Assembly (NCBI GenBank): GCA_965242485.1
Contig: CBDESM010000003.1
Location: 1,178,001 to 1,242,000, forward strand
Direction: 5' to 3'
Length of the DNA stretch: 64,000 nucleotides
Source: CBDESM01 sp965242485
GTDB taxonomy: Bacteria; Chloroflexota; Dehalococcoidia; Bin125
Of this stretch, positions 41,265-50,279 are shown piece after piece (position 1 is the first letter of the stretch; each line of letters begins with the position of its first letter). Below the pieces are notes generated by a model, which was given only the letters and a program-made list of their open reading frames with translations, ran no database searches and was not told where the DNA came from. The position numbers were made by a program, and so were the translations under genes.

Positions 41265-42794
41265 ATGGTCTTCTTCAACACTGATCCGACGGGGGCCGTG
41301 GCGGGGATGGAGCGGTCGAACCGGGAGGAAGAGAGCGCGCGGCGGGCGGCGCTGCCGGAGAGCCGCTATGCGGCGGCGCATACGAATCGGTTCGTCCGCG
41401 CGGTCTGGCCGGCGGCGGGGCTGCTGGTCGTCGTGATCGGCGTCGCGCTGGGGGAGATCTTCATCGCGCTGGCGGCGGCGGTCGTGGTCGTGGCCGGGCT
41501 GATGGCGCGGACTTGGACGCGCTTCGCGCTGGAGCGCTTCGGGATCGAGCTGTCGGTGTCGCAGACGCACGCCTTCGCGGGGGAGACGATCGAGCTGTCG
41601 CTGCGGATGGAGAACCGCAAGCTGCTGCCGCTGCCGGGCTTGCGGGTGCGGATGAACCTGCCGGACGTGATGGAGCCGGAGAACGAGCCGTTCGACCTGC
41701 GGGCCGAAGCGATCGCCGGCCACGGCGTGGTCTCGCGCTCGACGGCGGTGCGCTGGTACGAGCGGATCACTTGGCGCTGGCGGGTGCCGCTGCGGGCGCG
41801 GGGCTACTACCGGATCGCGCGGATCGATCTGCGGGCGACTGACGTTTTCGGCGTCTTCGCGCGGGAGCGGGGGCATCCGCCCGAGCGGACGATCTGGGTC
41901 TACCCGGAGATCGTGCCGCTGGACCGGTTCGATCTGCCGCGGCTGCGGCCGCAGGGCGATTCGCGCGGCGGGCAGCGGCTGTTCGAGGACGTGACGCGGC
42001 TGCAGACGCTGCGCGACTACCGGCCGGGGGATCCGCTGAAGCGGATCGATTGGAAGGCGACGGCGCGGCGGCAGGAGCTGCAGAGCCGGGTCTACGACCC
42101 GTCTTCGGATCTGGTCGCGGTGGTGGCGCTGAACGTGAGCACGCTGCCGGTGGCGTGGGAGGGGTTCTACGCCGACATCTTCGAGCGGGCGGTGATCGCA
42201 GCGGGGTCGCTGGCGGCGGCCTACAGCGAGCAGCGGACGCCGGTCGGCTTGCTGGCGAATTGCACGTATCCGGGGCGGGACTCGGCGATCCGGGTGCCGG
42301 TCTCGCGGGCGCCGGGCCAGATGACGCGGATCTTGGAAGCGCTGGCGATGGCCGACGTGTTCACGCTCGCGCCGATCCAGCGGATGCTGACCGAGGAGGC
42401 GCGGCGGCTGCCGTTCGGGTCGACCGTCGCGCTGGTGACGGCGGTGCTGACGCCGGCGCTGGAATCGTCGCTCGAGCGGCTGCGGCGGCAGGGCGTGCAG
42501 GCGGAGGTGTTCTACGTCGGCTTGGGCGATCCGCCGGCCCGCGCCGGCGGCGCACCGGTCCGCGACATCCGCCCGGCGCTGGAGGGCATCCATTTCGAGC
42601 AGCTGCCCGGCAGCGACGCCTGGATCCGCTCCAGCCGCGCCTGGGGCCGCGGGCGGACGGCTCGGCCCGCGTTCGAGCCGCCGGATGGTGGGACGGATGC
42701 GGCCGAACCCGTCGAGCTGCCCGCTTTCGGCGCAGATGCGGAGTCCGAGCCGGCCAGCCCTTGGGCGCGGCCGGAGACGGAGACGCGGCGGTGA
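41265..42794 (+). CDS. DUF58 (VWA-like) protein, partner of MoxR
   Basis: 509 aa. Two membrane helices at about 43-80 are followed by a beta-sandwich region and the DUF58 core: DVTRLQTLRDYRPGDPLKRIDWKATARRQELQSRVYDP, the defining motif, then LVAVVALNVSTLP. MoxR-DUF58-DUF4129/transglutaminase operons are widespread and linked to envelope protein assembly. The stop overlaps the next gene as GTGA. Confidence 0.87.
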   Translation: MVFFNTDPTGAVAGMERSNREEESARRAALPESRYAAAHTNRFVRAVWPAAGLLVVVIGVALGEIFIALAAAVVVVAGLMARTWTRFALERFGIELSVSQTHAFAGETIELSLRMENRKLLPLPGLRVRMNLPDVMEPENEPFDLRAEAIAGHGVVSRSTAVRWYERITWRWRVPLRARGYYRIARIDLRATDVFGVFARERGHPPERTIWVYPEIVPLDRFDLPRLRPQGDSRGGQRLFEDVTRLQTLRDYRPGDPLKRIDWKATARRQELQSRVYDPSSDLVAVVALNVSTLPVAWEGFYADIFERAVIAAGSLAAAYSEQRTPVGLLANCTYPGRDSAIRVPVSRAPGQMTRILEALAMADVFTLAPIQRMLTEEARRLPFGSTVALVTAVLTPALESSLERLRRQGVQAEVFYVGLGDPPARAGGAPVRDIRPALEGIHFEQLPGSDAWIRSSRAWGRGRTARPAFEPPDGGTDAAEPVELPAFGADAESEPASPWARPETETRR

Positions 42795-44248
42795 CGGCCG
42801 CTCCGGTCGCTCCCGCCGTGCCGGGCGCGGACGCGGCGCGGGCGAGCGCGCGGATCTACCGCGCCTACGTCGCGGCGCTGCTTTTCACCGAGATCGCGCT
42901 GCTGGTGATCATCGCCAAGTTCGTCCCGCGCATCCTCGTCGGCGACGATGCGGAGACGCTTTCCGTCTGGGCCGCGGGCGGGGCCGTCGCCGCCGGCTTC
43001 TTCGTCGCCCGCTGGCTCGGCACGCGCGTGGACGGCGGCCGCAACCGGGTGCTGTTGGGCCTGCTCGCGACCTTCGCGATCCTGCAGATCATCGGGCGGG
43101 CGGACCTCTCGGAGAGCGCGACGGTCTGGGACTTGTCCTGGATCATTGACTTGGGCACGCCGAGTTCGGACGCGTTCCGGCGCGACTTGGCCGCGGGCGG
43201 GGCGCTGGACGAGCTGATCGCGGCGCTGACGCTGATCCCGATCTGGTTCCGCGGCGTCTACTTGGGCGCGGCGAATCTCGACGACCGCTCCTTCTCGCCC
43301 TACGCGATCGGCGGCTTCCTCACGCTGATCCTGCTGCTGCTGCTCGGCGGCGACGCGGATCTGGAGGGCGAAGTGCGGGCGGCGGCGGTCGTCTGGGCGG
43401 CGGCCGGGGTGCTCGCGATCGCGCTGCGGCACGCGAGCGATCCGGCGGCGCTGCGCGACGGCACGGGGATGCAGGCCGGCATGTCGCTGCTGGCGACGCT
43501 GTTCGGCTTGATCGCGGGAATCGCGGTCGCGCTGCTGCTCGTCACCGGCATCGTCGCGGCGATCGCCGGCTCCGGCGCGGTCGAGCCGGTGCTCGACGGA
43601 CTCGGGTTCCTGCTGCGCAACCTGATCGCGGGCTTCAGCTACCTGCTCTGGCCACTGTTCTGGATCGTCGAGCAGCTGGCCGAGGCGATCGGGCCGCCGG
43701 CCCAGGAGTCGATCGAGGTGCTGCAGGGCGGCGTCGGCCAAGAGCCCGATCTCGAGGCGGAGCCGCAGGAGCCGGGCGACCCGACCGCGGGCATCGTCGC
43801 AGTGCGGGTCTTCGGCGGGATCGCGGCCGTGATCGTCTTCACCGTGCTCGCGATCTGGCTGTTCCGCCGCTTCTTCGCGCGCGAGGGCGACACGGACGAG
43901 CTGCGCGAATCGATGTGGGAGGACGCGGACCTGCTCGGCGACCTCAAGGGCGCGCTGGCCGGCCTGCGCGGCCGCTTCGGGAGCGGCGAGCCGCCGCCGG
44001 AGCCCGACGCCCCGATCTCGGCGCTCTACTACTCCGTGCTCGAGGATGCGGCCGGCCGCGGCGCGGCGCGGCCGGCCGCGCGGACGCCGCTGCAGTTCGC
44101 GGAGTCGCTGGAACGGACCTACGGCTCGCGCGTGCCGGCTGAGATTTCGCGCGCCTTCGCCGAATTCCGCTACGCCGGCCGCGCGCCCTCCGCCTCCGCG
44201 ATGTCGAGCTTGGAAGCGCGCTGGACGCAGCTGATCAAAGACGGCTGA
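42791..44248 (+). CDS. Polytopic membrane protein with C-terminal DUF4129-like domain
   Basis: 485 aa from GTG 42791 (GTGA overlap with DUF58 stop). Eight or more membrane segments between residues about 22 and 370, then a cytosolic C-terminal region (ALYYSVLEDAAGRGAARPAARTPLQFAESL...VPAEISRAFAEFRYAGR) of DUF4129 type. In this operon type the protein is often fused to or accompanied by a transglutaminase, which is absent here. Confidence 0.8.
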   Translation: MTAAPVAPAVPGADAARASARIYRAYVAALLFTEIALLVIIAKFVPRILVGDDAETLSVWAAGGAVAAGFFVARWLGTRVDGGRNRVLLGLLATFAILQIIGRADLSESATVWDLSWIIDLGTPSSDAFRRDLAAGGALDELIAALTLIPIWFRGVYLGAANLDDRSFSPYAIGGFLTLILLLLLGGDADLEGEVRAAAVVWAAAGVLAIALRHASDPAALRDGTGMQAGMSLLATLFGLIAGIAVALLLVTGIVAAIAGSGAVEPVLDGLGFLLRNLIAGFSYLLWPLFWIVEQLAEAIGPPAQESIEVLQGGVGQEPDLEAEPQEPGDPTAGIVAVRVFGGIAAVIVFTVLAIWLFRRFFAREGDTDELRESMWEDADLLGDLKGALAGLRGRFGSGEPPPEPDAPISALYYSVLEDAAGRGAARPAARTPLQFAESLERTYGSRVPAEISRAFAEFRYAGRAPSASAMSSLEARWTQLIKDG

Positions 44249-44279
44249 CCGAGGCGGTCGTTCATCAGTCAGCCGTCTT
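44238..44279. terminator. Bidirectional hairpin containing both convergent stop codons
   Basis: Perfect 12-bp inverted repeat: AAGACGGCTGAC at 44238-44249 and GTCAGCCGTCTT at 44268-44279, loop 18 bases. The plus-strand TGA (44246-44248) lies in one arm and the minus-strand TAA (44278-44280) at the edge of the other. Downstream TTA/AAGG gives few U residues. Confidence 0.7.
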
Positions 44280-45102
44280 AAAGGCCGGGCGGCGGTTCGA
44301 GCCGCCGCAGCACGGGGCGGCCCGCGCCGTCGCGCTCCAGCAGCGGCACGGTCGCGACCGCGTCGACTTGGGCCGCGAAGCGGAGATCGTCCCCGAAGCC
44401 GAGATCGAGGAGGCGCCTGCCGTGCGGCGAGGCATGCAGCACGCGGTCCGCGGCCCGGATCACCCGCTGCTCCGGAGTGGCATGGCTCCACCATTCCTCG
44501 GGCGCGCGGACGGCGTCGAAGCGCGACGCGAGTTCCGCGCCGCCGCGGTATTCGTATTCGGGGCGCTGGCCGATGCGGGCCCACTCGAGCGCGACCAGCG
44601 CGCGGCCGGCGGCGAACCCGTCTTCCAGCGAGGGGGTCGCGCCGCCGTGGTCGCCGGAGCAGACGATGTCGATCCCGCCGCCCGCGGCCTGCGCGTGCGC
44701 GTAGATCGCCTCCGCCGCCGCCTTGAGATTGCGCAGGCAGGCGGAGACGGCAAAGGCCGCGCCGGCTGCGCGCTCGAGCGCGCCGGTGCCGTTGCTGGTC
44801 ACGTGCACGACGGTCCAGCCGCGCACGTCCAGCGCGGCGAATTCGGTCGGCGAGTTGCCGAAATCCGCTTCCGGCGGCGGCAGCGCGCCGCGCTCGCCGA
44901 TCAGCTTGGCGCCGGGCAGTTCGCGGCGCAGCGCCTCGGCCGCCTGCCAATCGGCGACGGGGTAGATCGCGTCCGCGCCGCCGTCGAGCAGCGTCGCCTG
45001 CACCGTCGTCGCGCGCAGCACGTCGATCACCATCACGGCCGAGCCGTCGAGCAGTTCCGCCGCCGGCGGCGTGAAGTGGACCTCGACGGGGATACCCTGC
45101 AC
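44278..45102 (-). CDS. 2-phosphosulfolactate phosphatase-like (ComB family)
   Basis: 274 aa from GTG 45102 (MQGIPVEVHFTP). VMVIDVLRATTVQATLLDGGADAIYPVADW, KLIGERGALPPPEADFGNSPTEF, VVHVTSNGTGALERA and GDHGGATPSLEDGFAAG are the ComB landmarks. The family name enzyme makes sulfolactate for coenzyme M, but most bacterial members have unproven roles. Divergent from pyrF with an 81-base gap. Confidence 0.85.
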   Translation of the reverse strand: MQGIPVEVHFTPPAAELLDGSAVMVIDVLRATTVQATLLDGGADAIYPVADWQAAEALRRELPGAKLIGERGALPPPEADFGNSPTEFAALDVRGWTVVHVTSNGTGALERAAGAAFAVSACLRNLKAAAEAIYAHAQAAGGGIDIVCSGDHGGATPSLEDGFAAGRALVALEWARIGQRPEYEYRGGAELASRFDAVRAPEEWWSHATPEQRVIRAADRVLHASPHGRRLLDLGFGDDLRFAAQVDAVATVPLLERDGAGRPVLRRLEPPPGL

Positions 45103-45183
45103 GGCGATGACCTTCCGCCTGCCGTCAATGCCGCCGAGCCTAGCGATGCCGCCCTGCGGAGCGGCTCCGGCTGCGGGGCGATC

Positions 45184-46014
45184 ATGACGTTCGCGGAGCG
45201 GCTGCGGGCCGCCGCCGAGTCCGCGCCGGCGGGCCCCTCGCTGCTCTGCGTCGGCATCGACCCGCAGCCCGACCGCACGCCGGCCGGGGAGATCGTCCCG
45301 TTCGCGGCCCGGGTGATCGAGGCGGCGGGCGACTACGCCTGCGCGTTCAAGCCGCAGTCGGCGTTCTTCGAAGCGGGCGGCGACGCGGGCTGGCGCGCGC
45401 TGAAGCAGGTCGTCGAGCACGTCCGCGCGGCCGCGCCGCACGCGTTCGTGCTGCTGGACGTGAAGCGGGGCGACGTCGCCCACACGGCCGAGGCCTACCG
45501 CGCGGCCGCGTTCGAGCACTTCGGAGCCGACGCGGTGACGCTGAACCCGTACCTCGGCGAAGACGCGATCGCGCCGTTCCTGCGCGACCCGGAGCGAGGC
45601 GCGTTCGTGATCTGCCGCACCTCGAACCCGAGCGCGGGGCTGATGCAGGACGCGCAGGTCTACGCCGACGGCGAGATGTCGCCCTACTACCTGCACGTCG
45701 CCGGGCAGGCGCGGCGCTGGGGCGCGGAGCACGGCAACGCCGGCTTGGTCGTCGGCGCGACCTACCCCGAGCAGCTCGCGCACGTGCGCGAACGCTGCCC
45801 GCAGATGCCGATCCTGTTGCCCGGGATCGGCGCGCAGGGCGGCGATCTGGAGGCATCGGTCGCGGCCGGGCTCGACGAGCACGGCGGCGGGCTGCTGGTC
45901 AGCGCTTCGCGATCGGTGATCTACGCGGGCGGAGGCGAAGCGATCCGGGCGGAGGCGAAGCGGCTGCGGGACGCGATCGAGGCCGAGCGCGCGCGGGCCG
46001 GGTCCGGCGCTTGA
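45184..46014 (+). CDS. pyrF: Orotidine-5'-phosphate decarboxylase
   Basis: 276 aa, long-form (type 2) OMP decarboxylase. CVGIDPQPDRTP, FKPQSAFFE, and the catalytic array LLDVKRGDVAHTA (Asp92, Lys94, Asp97), then LNPYLGEDAIAPF and LLPGIGAQGGDLEA. Final step of UMP synthesis in the cytosol. Start ATG 45184. Followed by an MFS gene after 27 bases. Confidence 0.94.
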   Translation: MTFAERLRAAAESAPAGPSLLCVGIDPQPDRTPAGEIVPFAARVIEAAGDYACAFKPQSAFFEAGGDAGWRALKQVVEHVRAAAPHAFVLLDVKRGDVAHTAEAYRAAAFEHFGADAVTLNPYLGEDAIAPFLRDPERGAFVICRTSNPSAGLMQDAQVYADGEMSPYYLHVAGQARRWGAEHGNAGLVVGATYPEQLAHVRERCPQMPILLPGIGAQGGDLEASVAAGLDEHGGGLLVSASRSVIYAGGGEAIRAEAKRLRDAIEAERARAGSGA

Positions 46015-46041
46015 GCCGGGCGCCCGGAACGGCGGCCTGAG

Positions 46042-47367
46042 ATGGACGGCGAAGCGCGCGGCCCGGACGCGTCGCCGGAGCTGGACGCGCCGCCCGTGCG
46101 GCTGCGGGACAACCGGCCGTTCAAGGCGCTGCTGGGCGCGACCGGGATCCAGCTCACGGTCAACAGCGCGCTCCAGTTCGTGCTGCTGATCCGGGTGCAG
46201 GAGCTGACCGGCTCCTCGCTGGCGGGGGCGGCGCTGATCGCCTGCCTGGCGGCGCCGCCGGTCGTGACCGGCCTCGCGGCCGGCGTGATCCTCGACCGCT
46301 TCGACAAGCGCGCGATCCTCGTCGGGGCCGTGATCGCGCGGGCCGGGCTGACGGTGCTGCTGCTGCTCGCCGACGGCGTTTCGGTCGGCGCGATCTACGC
46401 CGTCGCCTTCCTGACCGCGGTCGCGGGGCAGTTCGCGGTGCCGGCCGCCTCGGCCTCGATGCCCTCGTTCGTGCCCGAGCGGGCGCACCTGGCGGCCAAC
46501 TCGGCCCTGCAGTTCGCGACGATGGGGACGCAGCTGATCGGACTGGTCGCGCTCTCGCCGATCATGCTGCAGGTGATGAGCTTCGACGCGGCCTACATCC
46601 TCAGCGCGGCGCTGCTGCTGCTCACGGCGCCGCTGCTGGCCAGGCTGCCGGCGCTGCCGCCGGCGGCAGCGCCGGGCCGCCTCGGCGGCGGCGCGGGGCA
46701 GGTCCGCCGCGCCTTCGGCCGCGCCGTTTCCGACGTCAAGGCGGCCGCGCGGCTGGTCTGGAACGACCGCTTCACCGCGGTCGCGCTGCTGCTGCTGGTG
46801 ACCGGCGTGATGCTGCTCTTCATGTTCGCCAACCTCGTGCCGCGGCTGACCACGGACGTGCTCGGGCGCCCGCCGGAGGACGCCGTCTTCGTCTTCTGGC
46901 CGACGGGCGTGGGCGCGCTGGTCTCGCTCTTCCTGCTGCCGCGGGTGGGCGCGAAGTACGGCCCGGTCAAGCTCGCCTCGCTGGGCCTGGCCGTGCTGGC
47001 GGCGACGGTGGCCCTGTTCGGCGTGATGGGCTTCGTGCGCGAGTCGGTTTCGGACTGGGTGACCGGGCCGGCCGTCTACGCCGGGGCCTTCTTCCTCGGC
47101 CTGGCCTACGGCGTCGTCAACGCGCCGGCGCAGACGCTGCTGCACCGGCGCGCGCCGGCCGAGATGCGCGGGCGGCTCTTCACCGCGCAGTTCATGATCG
47201 CCAACGCGATCTCGATGCTGGCCCTGGTCGTGGTCGCCGGCGTCAACGACTCCTTCGGCGTGCAGTACGGGCTGGTGCTGCTGGCCGCGATCATCGCCGG
47301 GCTCACCTTCGCCTCGCTCTGGCTCGGCCGCGGGGAGGAGTCGGGAGCGGAAGCGGGATTGCGCTAA
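46042..47367 (+). CDS. MFS transporter (enterobactin-exporter-like)
   Basis: 441 aa with about twelve membrane segments, an N-terminal cytosolic lead, loop GVILDRFDKRAILVGAV after TM2, and GRAVSDVKAAARLVW between bundles. The C-terminal half has LYHRRAPAEMRGR-like LLHRRAPAEMRGRLF, typical of the MFS-3/EntS group. Substrate unknown. Not closely similar to the tandem MFS pair at 30-33 kb. Confidence 0.87.
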   Translation: MDGEARGPDASPELDAPPVRLRDNRPFKALLGATGIQLTVNSALQFVLLIRVQELTGSSLAGAALIACLAAPPVVTGLAAGVILDRFDKRAILVGAVIARAGLTVLLLLADGVSVGAIYAVAFLTAVAGQFAVPAASASMPSFVPERAHLAANSALQFATMGTQLIGLVALSPIMLQVMSFDAAYILSAALLLLTAPLLARLPALPPAAAPGRLGGGAGQVRRAFGRAVSDVKAAARLVWNDRFTAVALLLLVTGVMLLFMFANLVPRLTTDVLGRPPEDAVFVFWPTGVGALVSLFLLPRVGAKYGPVKLASLGLAVLAATVALFGVMGFVRESVSDWVTGPAVYAGAFFLGLAYGVVNAPAQTLLHRRAPAEMRGRLFTAQFMIANAISMLALVVVAGVNDSFGVQYGLVLLAAIIAGLTFASLWLGRGEESGAEAGLR

Positions 47368-47431
47368 TCTGAGGCGGGCTCGGGAGCATCCGGGGCCCGC
47401 GCGGCGGGGCCGGCCACGGGGGAGCGGCGAC

Positions 47432-47953
47432 ATGAAAGAGGTCACGATCGAGGCGATCCGCGTCTCGCTGATGAACTACAACCGCGTCGTCGTGCTCAAG
47501 GAGAAGCAGGCCGACCGCTACCTCACGATCTACATCGGCGCGGCCGAGGCCGACGCCATCGCGATCCGCCTGCAGGAAGTCGCCGTGGCGCGGCCGATGA
47601 CGCACGATCTGGCGGCCAGCATCATCGAGCGCTTCGGCGCCCAGATCACCCGCGCCGTCGTCACCGAGGTCAAGAACGACACCTACTACGCGACCCTGCA
47701 CCTGCAAGTCGGCGAGGACGAGATCGAGATCGACTCGCGGCCCAGCGACGCGATCGCGCTGGCCGTGCGCGCGCAGGCGCCGATCTTCGTCGAGGACGCG
47801 GTGATCGATCAGGCCGGCGTCGAGCTGGACGACGAGGGCGGCGTGGCCGCGGACGACTCGCCGCGGCGCGAGCCGGTCAAGCCCGAGGAGCTGGAGAAGA
47901 TGTCGGCCTTCCGCGACTTCATCCAGAGCCTCGACATGGACGACTTCGAGTAG
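47432..47953 (+). CDS. Bifunctional nuclease family protein (DUF151)
   Basis: 173 aa. KEVTIEAIRVSLMNYNRVVVLKEKQADRYLTIYIGAAEADAIAI, RPMTHDLAASIIERFGA and DTYYATLHL...IEIDSRPSDAIALAVRAQAPIFV are unmistakable DUF151 segments. Plant homologues cleave both RNA and DNA; the bacterial role is unclear. An acidic UVR-like tail EELEKMSAFRDFIQSLDMDDFE ends the protein. GGGGGAGCGGCGAC precedes the ATG. Confidence 0.9.
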   Translation: MKEVTIEAIRVSLMNYNRVVVLKEKQADRYLTIYIGAAEADAIAIRLQEVAVARPMTHDLAASIIERFGAQITRAVVTEVKNDTYYATLHLQVGEDEIEIDSRPSDAIALAVRAQAPIFVEDAVIDQAGVELDDEGGVAADDSPRREPVKPEELEKMSAFRDFIQSLDMDDFE

Positions 47954-48003
47954 CCGCGCGGGGGAGCGTCCGGCGCGGAGCGGCGGGGGGGCGCCCGATG
48001 CGG

Positions 48004-48031
48004 TTGCCCGAACGTGATGCGATGGTAATCT
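48004..48031 (+). promoter_or_regulatory. Candidate promoter of the atp operon
   Basis: TTGCCC at 48004-48009, 16-base spacer, TAATCT at 48026-48031, in an otherwise GC-only 148-base gap just before the first atp gene. It is the only sigma70-like pair in the gap. Confidence 0.45.
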
Positions 48032-48101
48032 GCGCAACGCCCGCGGAACGGGGGCATCGCGGGGCGCGTCCGCGCGCGCCGCGACGGGACGGCAACGCGC
48101 C

Positions 48102-48380
48102 GTGATGCGCGATCTGCCGCCGGCGCTGGGCCTGCTCGGCGTCGGCTGGTACGTCGCCACCTGCATCACGCTCGGCGTCGTGGCCGGGCTCTGGCTGGAC
48201 GGCCGGGCCGGCATCTCGCCCGCGCTCACCCTCCTCGGGCTCGCACTGGGGCTCGCATCTGCCGGCTGGGGCGGCTACCGAATGCTCAAAGACGTGCTCG
48301 ACGCACAGGCCCGACGCGCCCGCGAGGCGCGATCCGATGCCGACGACCGCGGCCGCGGCGCTGATCGGGACGCCGAATGA
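48102..48380 (+). CDS. AtpI/AtpZ-like small membrane protein, first gene of atp operon
   Basis: 92 aa, two membrane helices (GLLGVGWYVATCITLGVVAGLWLD and ALTLLGLALGLASAGWGGYRML) with a Gly-rich turn, then a charged tail. Matches AtpZ/AtpI-like assembly proteins that help c-ring assembly. Stop overlaps atpB start as ATGA (48377-48380). Confidence 0.8.
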   Translation: MMRDLPPALGLLGVGWYVATCITLGVVAGLWLDGRAGISPALTLLGLALGLASAGWGGYRMLKDVLDAQARRAREARSDADDRGRGADRDAE

Positions 48381-49924
48381 GCAAGCAGCGGCTCGTCATC
48401 CTCGCCGCCGTCGTCCTCGTCGTCGGCTCCTTCTTCCTGCTCCGCACCCCCAAGCCCGTGATCGCCATCGCCCCCGAGCCGATCTTCTCGATCGGCTCCT
48501 GGGAGGTCACCAACACGGTCTTCTCCGGCTGGGTCGTCGTCGTCCTGCTCGTGATCGGCGCCTACTTCATCTACCGCAGGGTGCGCGACACCGAATCCGC
48601 GCTGGTCCCCTCCGGCCTGCAGAACATCGTCGAGGCGCTCTACGAGGCGTTCTTCAACATCGCCGAGCAGGTCGCCGGCAACAAGAACGCCCGCCGCTTC
48701 TTCCCCGTCGTCTTCACCATCTTCATCTTCCTCCTGGTCGGCAACTGGTTCGGCCTCTTCCCTTGGAACAACGCGATCGGCCCGGTCGAGAACTACCGCT
48801 ACCACTACCTGCACGAGATCGAGATCTCGGTCGAGGAGGTCGTCCACGACCTCGAAGCGGACGAGCGGACGCCGACGGACGGCGAGATCGCCGCGATCAA
48901 CACGGCCTTCAGCGACGCCTACTTCACGCCGATCCACTTCAAGGTCAAGGAGCTCGACCACGCCGACGAGGTGATCGCCGAGATCCGCGAACACCATCTC
49001 AGCGATGCCGAGTTCGACGTCCGCTCCGAGTTCGCGCGCAACCCGATCCGCACGGGCCTCTCCGGCCACGATCTGATTCACGAGATCGAGGCCCGGCTCG
49101 AAGAAGCCGGCATCGACCGCGGGGACGTGCATGAGGCGATGCTCTACAACCTGCCGCTGGCCGCGGCGGACGCCGAGCTGGTCCGCGCCGAAGGGCCGAT
49201 CATGTCCAAGGGCGGCTTCAAGGTGATCATGCCGCGCACGATCTTCGACACGCCGCGCGACTTCTCCTACAACGCCTTCGAGGAGACGCTGCTGATCGAG
49301 CCCGGCGCCGACGGCTCCGTCGCCCAGGCCTGCCTGATCGAATGCGAAAGCCAGATCGGCGACTTCGCGCCCGCGCCGGTGCCCGCGACGGTCAACACGG
49401 CGCACATCGGCATCGTGCTGCGGCTCGAGGAGCAGGGCTTCGAGGACCAGACGGTCGGCCACATCTTCCCGATCTTCCGGGCCATCGCGACCGACCTCAA
49501 CCTGCCGCTGGCGATCGCGATCTGGTCGCTGATCATGGTCCAGGTCTGGGGCGTGCGCGGGGTGGGCGCCTTCAACAACTTCGGCAAGTACCTGGGGCTC
49601 GGCTCGCACTCGCCGGTCAAGCCGCCGATCGGGGTCTTCATCGGGCTGCTCGAGCTGGTCTCCGAGATCGGCCGCGTGATCTCGTTCACCTTCCGTCTCT
49701 TCGGCAACATCTTCGCCGGCGAGGTGGTGCTCTTCATCTCCATGTTCCTCGTCGCCTTCGTGATCCCGTCCGTCTTCTTCGGGCTGGAGATCTTCGTGGG
49801 CTTCATCCAGGCCTTCGTCTTCGCGATGCTGACGCTGGTCTTCGCCGCGGCGGCCGTGGCCGGCCACGACGAAGAGCACGGGCACGGCGAGGCCGCCGAG
49901 GCTGGCGAGGCGCCCGCACACTGA
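48377..49924 (+). CDS. atpB: F0 subunit a with large hydrophilic insertion
   Basis: 515 aa, about twice the usual 230-290. Membrane parts are normal: helices at 5-23, 50-67, 109-128, then TDLNLPLAIAIWS at 372-384, GVFIGLLELVSEIGRVISFTFRLFGNIFAGEVV carrying the essential Arg440, and the last helix pair. Between GLFPWNN (about 131) and HIFPIFRAIATDLN (362) lies an acidic, hydrophilic segment of about 225 residues where others have about 25. A His/Glu-rich tail closes the protein. The insert is in frame with good codon usage, so it appears real. Confidence 0.92.
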   Translation: MSKQRLVILAAVVLVVGSFFLLRTPKPVIAIAPEPIFSIGSWEVTNTVFSGWVVVVLLVIGAYFIYRRVRDTESALVPSGLQNIVEALYEAFFNIAEQVAGNKNARRFFPVVFTIFIFLLVGNWFGLFPWNNAIGPVENYRYHYLHEIEISVEEVVHDLEADERTPTDGEIAAINTAFSDAYFTPIHFKVKELDHADEVIAEIREHHLSDAEFDVRSEFARNPIRTGLSGHDLIHEIEARLEEAGIDRGDVHEAMLYNLPLAAADAELVRAEGPIMSKGGFKVIMPRTIFDTPRDFSYNAFEETLLIEPGADGSVAQACLIECESQIGDFAPAPVPATVNTAHIGIVLRLEEQGFEDQTVGHIFPIFRAIATDLNLPLAIAIWSLIMVQVWGVRGVGAFNNFGKYLGLGSHSPVKPPIGVFIGLLELVSEIGRVISFTFRLFGNIFAGEVVLFISMFLVAFVIPSVFFGLEIFVGFIQAFVFAMLTLVFAAAAVAGHDEEHGHGEAAEAGEAPAH

Positions 49925-49960
49925 GTCGAACCCGGCTCGGCCGGGAGGAACGCGCAACCG

Positions 49961-49984
49961 GCGGCCCGCAACGGCGCGGGCCGC
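49961..49984 (+). repeat. Hairpin before atpE
   Basis: GCGGCCCGC at 49961-49969 pairs with GCGGGCCGC at 49976-49984, loop six bases, ending 17 bases before the atpE start. Together with the hairpin after atpE it brackets the c-subunit message. Confidence 0.5.
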
Positions 49985-50001
49985 GGCAGAGAGGACACGC
50001 A

Positions 50002-50253
50002 ATGCTGGACTTGCTCCTTCAGATCGGCGACGACGGCGCCAAGTTCGTGGCGGCGGCGATCGCCATGGGCCTCGGCGCCCTCGGCCCCGCGCTCGGCATC
50101 GGCATGCTCGCCGGCCGCGCCATGGAATCGCTCGGCCGCAACCCCGACGCCGCGCCGGTCATCCAGACCAACATGATCCTCGGCATCGCCTTCACCGAAG
50201 CGATCGCGATCTACTCCCTCGTCGTCGCGATCATGATCGGCTTCGTCTTCTAG
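50002..50253 (+). CDS. atpE: F0 subunit c
   Basis: 83 aa hairpin of two helices. Gly/Ala motif GLGALGPALGIGMLAGRA, polar loop RNPDA, and proton-carrying Glu66 in AFTEAIAIYSLV. The residue after Glu is Ala and helix 1 lacks the Gln found in sodium-type rings, so it is read as proton-type. Start ATG 50002. Hairpins flank the gene at 49961-49984 and 50280-50306. Confidence 0.95.
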   Translation: MLDLLLQIGDDGAKFVAAAIAMGLGALGPALGIGMLAGRAMESLGRNPDAAPVIQTNMILGIAFTEAIAIYSLVVAIMIGFVF

Positions 50254-50279
50254 GCGCAGCCGGGCGCGCGGGCGCTTCG

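Noticed and set aside
42512..44950. 812-codon minus-strand frame over the DUF58/DUF4129 genes
   Set aside because: Antisense shadow with low-complexity translation; the plus-strand genes carry clear motifs and coupled starts.
44278..47445. Very long minus-strand open frame (>1000 codons) antisense to pyrF and an MFS gene
   Set aside because: Composition is extreme (Arg/Gly/Asp/His-rich, no domains) and it covers well-recognised genes on the other strand; only the comB part (44278-45102) is real. It is a by-product of high GC.
50002..50253. Sodium-type c ring
   Set aside because: Helix 1 lacks the Gln and the residue after Glu66 is Ala, so the sodium-binding signature is absent.
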